From Psettodes erumei (Eukaryota > Chordata > Actinopteri > Pleuronectiformes > Psettodidae), in assembly GCA_016785225.1 (NCBI GenBank), contig JAFBJZ010000882.1:412501-476500 (forward strand): 64,000 nt of DNA, read 5' to 3'. Below the pieces are notes generated by a model, which was not told the DNA's origin, ran no database searches, and saw nothing but the letters and a program-made list of their open reading frames with translations. Shown here piece after piece: positions 49,840 through 61,200 of the stretch; positions within the stretch are counted from its first letter, which is position 1; every line of letters starts with the position of its first letter. The translations under genes and the position numbers were made by a program.

Positions 49840-51295
49840 AGTAAAACTGTCCATTACCAACATATTGCCTCCTCCTCCATTAGCCCAACAGATTTTTCCT
49901 GTGTTAATTCACCAGTATAATCAATACCCCCCCTTACCATTACCATATGGCCTTGGACTTAAAAGCTTTGTTAGTGAGTTAGTCTGCCGGCTAACTGTGT
50001 TACAGTTAGTAAGTGTTTGTGTGTGCGGTAATTGAGTTTTTGTTGACCTTACACAGGCTACTTTACAGATCGATTGGTGTACAGTATGATCTGATGCAGC
50101 CAAACAGGCGGCGCGCGCCGGATGCTTGGCGGGGGAGTAATTAATCATTTGGAGATAAAAATGTGTTCACGCGCGCGTCTCGTCTGGCCCGTCACAGGAT
50201 TCCGAGGGCGTGGACATCATGCTCGGCGTGTGCGCCAACGGCCTCCTGGTCTACAAAGACAGACTTCGGATAAATCGCTTCGCCTGGCCCAAGATCCTCA
50301 AGATTTCGTACAAGAGGAACAACTTCTACATCAAGATCAGGCCGGGAGAGGTACGGAAACGGGCGCGAATCGCTCTCCCGCGCGAACGCAGTGCGACGCA
50401 GTTGCGGCGGATGACGCATCTTCTCTTTTTGCCTCTGCGACAGACGGAGCAGTTTGAGAGCACGGTGGGATTCAAGCTGCAGAACCATCGATCTGCCAAA
50501 AGGCTGTGGAAAGTCTGCGTGGAGAACCACAGTTTCTTCAGGTACAAGTGCGCACAAACGCACAAACGGGGGTACTGTGTACGGACACGGGTTTTTTAGA
50601 GACTTACCGTCATCACAGATGATGTAAGAGGCGCCCAGCGGTGCTGTGTTTTGTCGCCGGAGTGTGCGCTCCATCAGATTGTTTGTATGTCTGCGCGTGA
50701 CAGGGATACAGTAAGCTTTAATATCCTGCTGGAGGATGAGTTTGGAAGTATTTCGCCTCTCTCCCCCACATGGACATACAACTGCAACTTTTAATTTGAA
50801 GTAAGTTTCTCTGAATAAACCTCGCTCTCCTCTCCTCCCTCTGCTCTCTGCGCGCGTTGTCCCCAGGTTAAACGCGCCAGAACCTCCCACCAAGGCCCGC
50901 TTCTTGACCCTGGGCTCCAAGTTCCGCTACAGCGGCCGAACCCAGGCCCAGACCCGCCAGGCCAGCTCCCTCATAGACCGGCCGGCACCCAGCTTCGAGC
51001 GCACGTCCTCGAAACGCATCAGCCGCAGCCTGGACGGAGGTAAAGCGCTCGCGGGCCGCCTGCCGAAGCCCCCGCCCCCAGAACCCCCCCCCAGCTCCGC
51101 TCTGGGTGGCGTTTAATGAATGGACAGACGGACGGAAGGAGGAATGGAAGAAGTGATGGGCAGATGGAAGCAGGGTCATGGATGGAGGCAGTGTGCGGTT
51201 TTTTGTGTGTGTGTGTGTGTGTGTTTGGATGTAAAATGCGCAGTGTCTGACCAGATACAGGAAATAGCTGCAGCATATGTTTCCTGTCACACACG

Positions 51296-51340
<45 letters not shown>

Positions 51341-54300
51341 TGAGAAAGACAGAAATGAAGAGAGAGACTGTTATGAAAGAGGCCCTTATGATGAAAGAAG
51401 TAACACACACAGATAACAGCGGGGTGCGTGAAGTCAGTGGCACGTTCTTCAAATGCAGCGACGTTAGCGCTCGTATGGGATCATGTGCCGCGCGAAAGCG
51501 CAGCCAGGGGCAGAATCAAAAGTGCGTCGTGCGCTTCATGGCACTCCAAAAGCGAAATCACGAGCCGTTTTTTTTTCACAACATCAAATACACATTTTCT
51601 TGTCTCTGGGAAACCACACGCTGTGTTTATCTTTTGCTCGGTTTTCTGACTGATCCCACTTCACGCAGCCGTGCGCGTCTGTTTCCTCTGCGGCGGGTTT
51701 ATTCTGCTACCTTACATTGTCCCCTGCTGGACACATTAATCCACTACAGTATCAACAAACACATTCAGTGAGATTCACGCATTTCATTTTTATCTTTTTT
51801 TTGGTGTTCATTGTGTTTGTGTGCTTTTGTCACCCCTGCAGCGCCGATGATCAGCATCACCGAGGCCGGCAGGGAAGCAGGCGAGAACGGACGCGATCCC
51901 CGCCTGGAGCTCCACTCTGACTCAAAGGTGTGTGTGTGTGTGTAGGATAGAGTTTGTGTGCTCGGGAAAAAGGAGACGGAAAGAAAAGTTGCCGAGCCGG
52001 TATTTTTTTTTTCTTGTTTGTTGTCATTATAATGTCTTTTTGGACTCCACATTGTCCCACAGGAGACTTTTGCACAATTCTTACTCCCTGCGTCCCTATC
52101 GACATTTCATTGATTATGACACGCATTTGGTAAGCTGTTAGGCTAATATGTGGTGTCGTTGGGGTGTGAAGGATAAAACGGTGAAGCAGGTTTCTTATTT
52201 TTTTCCCTCCGAGCCGATGATTCACGAAAGCGATACTTCGATCTTAGGCCGCAGATGGATAATAATTGGCGCCGGAACCGAAAATACAAGCCCGGGGGAC
52301 TTGGCTCGTCGACAGCGTCAACAAGCGCGGTTTCAAATTGTCGTCTCGAGACGTTCACTCGTCAGGATGAAATGACAGACAGCTGTGGGAATCATCTCGT
52401 CTCTCATCTGGAGGCTTACCGTGTTTTATCCGGTGGGGAGGAGGGGGGGCGCCGAGCCGCAGGCGTCGGCCATACAAGACGTTTCTGTTTTCACGTCACT
52501 GTTTGGATACTTACCTTTTTCCCCCAGCAGGTGGACTGCATCGAGGAGGCAGCCGCCCTCGGCCTTTCGCCTCCTTAATATGTGAATGTGTGTGAATGGG
52601 TGGTGGTGGGGGGGGTCTATTTAGTTCTTGTCTTTGCCAGAGCAGCTGAGGTAGACGCGCAGGGTTTAACACGACACCGATGCACCTCCGCTCTCAAGCG
52701 TCCCGCGAGTGCGAACGCGTCCTGAACCAAGCCCCCCTGCACAGCAGTTTAAATGAATTATTACTGTATGTTATGCATGCATCCTGACCCCCCCCCACCC
52801 CCCGCACACGCACACTTTTCCCTTTTCTCCCCCATAACCCTCCCTCACCCCCCAGCACTGCGGACTTCCCCCTTCTCGTTTCGCGCCGGCGCCCCGTTGA
52901 CACCTTTTTCCGCACACAGCTGCTGCACCCTGCTATGTTCACTTTTAACCTAGTGTGGTGTGCCGGCCACTCGACTAATGTTGTGTCTCTTTCCCCTCTC
53001 TCTTTTTTTCCTTCACAATTTTTTTTTTTTTAATTTATATTAATTTCCCCCACCCCACCTCTTGCATGTGCTTATTTTTGGCAATCATTTCATGAAAATT
53101 AAAAAAAAAAACGAAATGATTTTTCACAAAAAAAAAAAAAACGCACACTGTTGTGTTATTTTATGTCACTGCTCGCTTGCTCCCACTTCGTGGATGCTCG
53201 TGCACGAGTCTCTCCTCTTCTTTCCCACCCCTCATGTCTCTTTGTGTTTCCCTCTGCCTTGTCGTGTCCCCCCCCTCTTCTTTCTTCTTCCTCCTCCTCC
53301 TCCTCCCCATCAGTCGATCTTCATGTTCCCCCTCTCCTTCTCCTCATCGTCCTCTCTCTCCTCCATCCCCCCGTCCCTCGACACCATCTCCGAGCTCGAC
53401 CGCGGCCTGTCGGACATCTCCGAAGACGACGACCCCGGCGACGACGCGGCCGCCTCGCGCGTGCCCTCGGCCCCTCCCCCGTGTGCCTCCGATCAGGCCG
53501 ATTTCGGACGCCTCGCCCAAAACCCCCAGCCCCCCGACGCGTTCGCCCACCCGCGCGCTTTCACCTCAGAGCCGTCGGGGCTTGAGGAGAGCGGCCGGGC
53601 TGAAACCGGAGCGCCGCACGGGCCGCCGCGTTGGCGGAGCTGGTCCCCGCTGAGAGGAGCGGTCGAATACGTTTCGTTCATCCTGTGTCTCCTCCCCGCG
53701 CTGGGGAGGAGCGGAAACGCGCATTGGCCGGCAAAGCCGTCCTCGGGATCAGTAAGGGATCCCAGCTTTGTCACCGTTACCGTGTCCAAGCCGATGTCAG
53801 CAGATAATCTCAGTATTTTTACCGTCAGCGCCCCCAAGTCTGTCATTTTCAACACGACCGCATCCAGATTGTGTCGAATTCTGAACAGCTCGGCGAACAA
53901 ATTGAATCATTTCGGGGCCTTTTTTACCTGTTATCTCCCCAAGAAATTCGTTAGCTTGGTGCCAGCTTGCCCTTTGCACCCGACGCAACTGCGCCTCCCC
54001 TCGGCGTCTTCTCTCACCTGTCCTCAGCCCGTCTCTTCCTTTTCCTCCCCGTCCCCGCTCTCTTCTCTGCCCCTCCGCTCCCACCTTTCCTCCCTCCTGC
54101 CGCTCTCCTCCCTCTCTCGCTCTCGCATCACCGCCTCCGTGCATCGCTACCTTCTGAATCCCTCCCCTCTGTTTCTGCCGTGCCTCTTAGTCGTCTTCCT
54201 GTTGGCCGTGATGCTGACGGCGAGCCAGTCGCTGGTCTTTGCCCTGATTTTGGCCACGCCCCTCGGCCTGACACTGTGTTACCTGGAGAACGCGGTCTCC

Positions 54301-57300
54301 GGGCACCGGAGGGCGGCTCTGCCGACGTTTGTCACCCGGGGGGCGAGCGACCGGCCCGAGGACAAGCTGAGCTCCGGTTGCGGCGTGCAGGCCTCCGCTC
54401 ACGCGGCCCCCCGCGTCAGGCACCACACCCACACGAGCGCCACCTGGACGCAAGAGATGTGCCACCCTGCTGCATAAACACGCGCCCCCCCTCGCATAAG
54501 CGCTAAGACTTCCCGTCCCCGCCAACCCTCTTCCGCTCCTCTCTGCCGCCGCCCTCCTCTGTGTTTGAACGTGTAAACTTTGCATCTGTGAGTGTCACGC
54601 CCCTTCCCCCAACTCTCCCCACATTAATCCCAGCAACACCTTTACCTGACATTTTCTTTTTTCTCACCATCCCTGCACCCTGCCAACCCCACTGTAGTGT
54701 TTATAATAAGAGTAGAATAAGGAAGAGTACACAAAGCACTTAAATCTAGACAATTGATAAGATTATCGCTGCTGAAATAGTTATAAATTGTTAAAATAGA
54801 TATAGAGAAGTTATAAAAAAAGATTTATATATGGTAACTGTGAGGGAATGAGAGTTTAACTTGAAATGGCAAAATACGGTAACGTGCAGGGACGCTGGGA
54901 GTCATTTCAGATGTTTAAATGTAGACACTATTAGCTGTGATGCTCATCAAAAGATGCGACTGCTTATTGAGCAATAAACGAATTTCATTTCATTTTGCCT
55001 TAGCGGTGCAGAGAAACTGCGGTGCCGAGAGATTAGCCGTACAGTAGAAGTTATAGCTTCACATACCCTCAGCCCAGTAGGACTTAAGGCGTGTTTGGAT
55101 TTGTACGATACCGTTAAATGAGTGTCGAGCGCAAACAGTGTTACACTCGCCCCGATCTCTGAGCTTCAGGACTCTCCCCCAGACCGCAGACCGTCATTTG
55201 CTTTTTTTTCCAGCAAATAGGTAGCAGCTTTTTTTGTGGTGGCCGTTAACGCTTTTTTTTTTTTTACCTTCTTGGTTGAATTAAGCTGTGCCATCAAAAG
55301 ACAAATAGGAAAGAATACCGGCACATTCTGCTCGAGTCACTCATTAGAAGCCTTCCTAAGCTCCATCATCTACTAAAAAGGTAGTGGTCGTATCTCGGAC
55401 GTGTTCCAAACGTGAGTCATAGGATGAGAACAAACTGTGACACAGGCTGTAAATCTGTTTTTATATTTTTTTATTATATTGAACAAGCGCAGTCAGGAGC
55501 AGCTGCCCTCTCCCTTTATTGACCACGTAGCTCCGTCACGCTCACCGGGCTCGTGGGCTTGGTGCGAAGGTCGCGTGACCGGCCGTCCTCCCCGAGGTTG
55601 CCCGGGGGAGAAAACAGCTTTTTTTCCCCCATCATCCATTTCACTTTTTTTTTTCTTTCTTCGTACACCCACCCCTCCTCATTTTGTCATGACTACCGTC
55701 GCCATGGCTACGACGCTGAAGGTCAAGGAGGTGGACTTAAGCCCCGGAGATGCTGAAGGCGAACCTCCCCAGGTCTGTCGGGGCTTGTCTTTTCCCAGCA
55801 TGCTTTGCAAATCCTTCCTCAGAAAATAATTGCAGGCGTGATGAAAGACACCCTGCCAATGTAGAGATGGTTGCGAGTGTTGAATGGCTTTGTGGCGCAG
55901 TAAACCTAACCTGTCTTTACTCTCTCCCTGACTTTACCCCCCCCCATCAGCAGTCACCTGGAGCCAGTGAGGTTGCCCTCTCCCAGGTTCACACACTGTT
56001 ATTGGTTATTTGATTGTGTATTTCCTTTGCGAATCGCCTGTGTTGGTTGGTTTGGTTCACTCTTTCCGGGTGAAGTTGCCCTACCGTGAAGTCGTGGAGC
56101 TGGTTTTATTTAATATATATAAAGACCCGATCTGGAAGATGTGTGCATAAAACAGCATTTATCATATATTCAAATTGACAGCCAAGGCTGCTCAGTGTAG
56201 AAAACATGTCTCTAATCCTTCCCTTAGTTTTACGTTAGGATTGCAGATCGAGTCTGAAAACCGATCCCGAACGGGCACCTTCACCCAAAATCGTCGTGCT
56301 GCACAGTTTCAGTTTGCTCTCTGGTGGTTCCTCTCATTGTTGTCGTGTCACTGAAAACGCACTGAGGGGGGTTTGTTGGTCCTGTGATGTTTTGAATGCT
56401 CTGGGTGGTGTGTTAACATGGGTGCGGGCGCTAGCACCTTTACATTCCATCAGAAGTTGTTTTTTTTTATTTGTGCTGTTACCCGTCCTCCAGCCTTCAT
56501 CCACAGTTTGAGACGTTTGGGCCGCGCGTCACCACATGCCTGCCTCTGATTTTTTTTCCCTCTTATTTTCTGTTTATGCACCGTTTAATCATTGGACTAT
56601 GTTTTCTTCAATGGTTTATTGCATTCACTTGTTATTATTTTTGTTTTATTTTGTATGGTTTAAAGTTTATTTATTCATTTTTCTTATTAACTTCACCATT
56701 TCATTTTTTTTGCTGCCTTCCAGAGTCCAATGAGAGTGCATGGGGACAATATTTATGTGAGGCACAGTAATTTAATGTTGGAGGTTGGTACTGGCGTCGT
56801 CTGATGGCCGAAACTAAGAACTACATGTTTCCGTGTACTCTGACGCCATCAGAACTACAACTTCCTCTGAGCTGTACTGTTACAAGACTGCTGCCCTCTC
56901 GCACTCTCAGGCTCTGTGTGCGTGCATGCATGCGTGTGGATGTTTGTTTTATCCGGTCTGCAATCTCAATCCCTGCTATTTCAAGATTCTGTCGTTGTTT
57001 TTTTTTTTTTTCTGTTGCGAAGCAAAAAAGAAAAGGCTATGTACGACAAGGTCGCAGTGGCCCTGGTTCACGTGGCGGACATTTTTAAACAGCTGGGCGA
57101 GAAACTGAAATGTTGTCACGTATGATTTCGGTGACATTTTACTTCAGAGAATTATTACTTAAATCTTCAGCTGCCCTCAGCTCTGTGAAAGCTTTTAGTG
57201 TCTTTCACTTTATTGTTTTGATTCAGTTTCACTGCTCTCATTATTTAGGTGTTTCAGCAAAAAAAAAAAAACTTTCATAATGTCACTGTACGCTAACCTC

Positions 57301-58202
57301 CCTCAGGGGTGAGGTGGAGACCAAAACAGAGCTCGAAGGAGAATTAATTTGGATTCACGCCAAACATTAGTTGTAACATGTCAAACAAATGTGATATTTA
57401 GCTCGTTGTGGAGTTGCATAACGCAGCTTCAGCCAACCACAAGCAATCCACAGTCAGTAACCGAAAGGGAATCGGCATCTTTTCAACAATGAATCTATGC
57501 AGTGCCAAATATTTATTTGATGTCTATCTTCGTGCAACAGTGCAGAGGAGACTTGCCCCTCCAGAAAATTTTCCCAGCCCGAGCTCTCACAATGGCCACT
57601 TTGTGAACAGGGCTGGCGGCGTGCGAACGCAACTTTTCTGCATGCTCTGTGCACGTGGAATGCCGTTTTGTGACCGTTTTATCTTGTGTTTCCAATCCTT
57701 GACGGGTTGAAGAGTTTGACTATTGCCAGGCAGCTGCATCTAACCTGACTAATCCTGCCTCCGTAACCCACATGGGGAGCTCTCCTCCTGCGTTCTGGTG
57801 ATTGGTCGCTGGCGTCGGCCGATATGTGGTTTGATAACACACTAAAACAACAACACAGCCTTTTGTGCAACATGGGACTGATAGTGAATGCTTTTGCCAG
57901 CTGCATATGTGCAGCAGTGCGGAAGCGGAGCGCTCTGAGCTGAAGGGGTTAGAAGAATAAACCCTGGGATGTTTTCTCAAAGAGAGGGGGATGAGAGTCG
58001 ATGAGGAAAACTCCCCACTAAGTGCGGTTTAAATCCGTCGCTTTCTGAGGGATCGCTCCTCGATCGCCTCCTCGAGACATCACCACCATCAGTTCCATGT
58101 TTTGCAGTCTGCCCTGTTGTTCCTGGCCTGCTGAAGGCCTGCTGACAAACCCGTCAACAAGATTGAGAAGCTCTGTCTCACTGCAGCCTGCTTGAACCCA
58201 CG

Positions 58203-58255
<53 letters not shown>

Positions 58256-61200
58256 CACAAGTGTAAAGTCAAACGTTGAGAATTTGTTCAAGACCCCTCA
58301 AACGAGGCTACAGTGAGGCATGGCATCCATCCTGTTTTCCCTCCTGATTGACAGACTAATGTTCCTGTGTCCTGCTGAACTGAATTTTTCCCCTCCCCCA
58401 TCCCTCTCTCCTTCCCTGTCTCTTCCCTTCCCGCCTCCCTCCTTACCTTGCTCCCCCCATTACATTTGTCTCTCTCTGTTCCCTGCTCCCTTCCATCCTC
58501 ATTTCACTCCTCCTTCCTTGCCCCTCACCCTTTTTCTGCCTCCTTTTCTTTCCTCCCTCCTTTCCCCTCGCTCTTCCTCCTCTTCCTGCCTCCCTTCTTT
58601 CCCCCTCCCACCTCTGCCCCGCATCTCTTATCCCATTCTCACCCCTGCCACCCATCCTCCCTCATTCAACCACACTCATCTCATTTACTCTCTATCCCTT
58701 CCCCATCTCCCTCACCCCGCCTTCCCCCCGTATTCCTCCCCTCCCCTCCCCCCATCAGGACCATGATAAGACCCAAGACGAGGTTCTGAAACACCAAGCT
58801 AGCATTAGCCAGCTAAAACGCTCCTTTATGGAGGCGCCACCTCCCTCTCCTCCCCAGCCCAACCAGTGGGAGAAACGTCTCACCTCCTCTCCCGCCACAT
58901 CGATACGTACTCAGCCGCAACAAGTGGTACGTCTGTCTGGATGTTTCTGTCTCGCCGACTGAAATTGCACAGCATTCTTTCCTGCAAAGGCCGCCCGGGC
59001 CAAATGCCATCGTGCAGAGGCGTGCAGTGATTCAAAACTGAATTCTTCTCCCCTCTGTCGGTCTCACTTTAATTTGGATGTTCGATTGTTTTGTCATTTT
59101 GTTTTGGTTTCTTTTCGAAGTTACGGAAAGTATCTCTCTCTGACTCTGAAGTGGGTTGTTTTTCATTTGATGCTTCTCACCATGCTGGGGTTTTTCTTCC
59201 ACTGCAGGATTTCTCCCTGCAAAACTGACCTAACTGCCACTGAAACTGTTCACCTCTTTTCAGCTGGGCTCACGCTACATTTTCTTTTTTTCCCCCACGC
59301 ACGCGGGTCTCGTTCTGCTCTTCCGCCGCTGTGTTCATCTCCTCGGAGTGACTTTCTTGCCTCTCTACCTCTCTCTGCGTGTTTGTGTGCGCCGCTGTAG
59401 AGCCTCGAGGAGGAGATAGCTTCCGCACTCTTCAGCAGACACCCTCGCGCTGGCTCTCGCTCAGCTGCCGAGGCCGGCTGCAGTACTCCCGACCCGACAC
59501 TAGATGGCGTTCTAGCCGCGTGTTCCTCTTCTTCTCCCGCCGCTGCGCCGCAGGGACTCGTTATTTCCCCAACACCTGCGCTCTCTGCCACTGAGGTGCT
59601 GCTACTGCTGCTACTACTGAGCATTTAGGTGTCAGTTTACTTTCATTCAAACCCATATGCAATTTCTTTTCTTTCTTTTTTAATTGGCCAATCACAAAGC
59701 TGTAATTTCACTGACCGAATACAGGAGCCGCGTGTTCGATTGATCAGCTTGAAAGTAAACTGACAACCTGCGATGCGTCACTCGGCTGAGGACGCTTGCC
59801 AGCTGCTTTCCCCAAACGAAAAAGATGCTAAATGCAGAGATGCTGGCGCGGACGGTGATAATCCTCACCCTGCATCGGAGACCGTTCATTCTAAGATGAA
59901 CTGTGGATGCAAGGCGGGCATGAGTAATCTTAACACGAGGCAGCTGACAGCTGTGAATGAGACGGAGGCCGTCCGTTTGTTTTGTGATGCTCTTTTCTTA
60001 TCTCGAGCTTCCCCGGCATCTTCCGAAGCAGCGGGTATTGAAGCAGCAGTTTCCGTCATTAGAGCTTTTAAAAGCGGCCCACAAGGCGTTTTTCAGCGTG
60101 GACCCGAAGTCGTTATGAAACGACACGTTCTTTTTATGGTCCGCACGAAGACACTGCTGACTTCAATCCGTGTGACATCTTTTCGTTTTTCTGATCTCCT
60201 CTCTCCTCTTCATCCCGTCTCCTGTTTGTTGCCTGCTGCCATGGACTTGACACTGTGTGGGAACTCACTTGACTGTGCATGAAAGACAAACTCGCCTGGG
60301 GTGGGGTGGGGGGCAGAAAGGGAGAATAAATAACAAACTCAGCCCCCTCTCCCCGTTGCTGTGATAACAAGCGCCGCCACATCCCCAATTAAACGCTAAC
60401 AAGGATGCTGCCGCTGCCGCGCGTGTGATTGATAACTGCCATGGTAACCTCTCTGTCACGCAGGTGAGCGCGCCCCCGGCGGATGCGGCCGCGGCTGATC
60501 CCGCCACCTCTGATACCAAAGAATCTGCAAAGGTGGTCCTAACTCTCCTCTGTTAATCCGTCCAGCCCTCCCTTCATGACGCTATTCATCCCTCGTTCCC
60601 TTCGTGCCTTCACTCGTTTCTCCACCTGCGGCTCGAAATGTCGTGTTCTTACTGCAACCCTCCGTTCCTTGGCTCTTCCTCCTTGTTCCTCTCGCTTCTT
60701 CACGTCCCCTTTGTCCACAGTTGAACATCTTCATCTTCTTTTGATTACTGGTTCCGTTTTGGTGTTTGTTTATTTTCAGTTACGTGATTTATTTCTTTTG
60801 ATTTACGTTCAATGATCATATTATATTTTTGTTTTTTGTCTCCATGCGTTTGCTGTGTATGTATGTGCACCTCATCGTGTGCGTGCGTGTGCCTGTGCAC
60901 TCTGTGTACATGCATGCGTGCTTGTGTGTGTGCGCGCGCGTGTGTGTGTGTATAGACAACCGAAGTCGAAATCGAAGAAACCGTTGTCGTCCAAGAGGTT
61001 TCCAAAGCAACCAAGCCCGGACTTGTTACAGATACGACTGGCTCCCCCGCTGGCCCGCCTGCCGAGCAGGAAACAAGAGAACAGGAAGCGGAGGCCGAGG
61101 AGGAAGTAGTGGTAGCAGAGGAAGCAAAGGCGGCGAAGCGGGAGAGCGTTTCGTCCGAGAGCGAGAGCGAGGAGGAGGCGGAGTACCACCCAAATGTCCC

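Noticed and set aside
53062..53313. Upstream part of the 471-codon open frame ending at 54477
   Set aside because: It is intronic: A/T homopolymers and a C/T tract leading to the acceptor at 53313.
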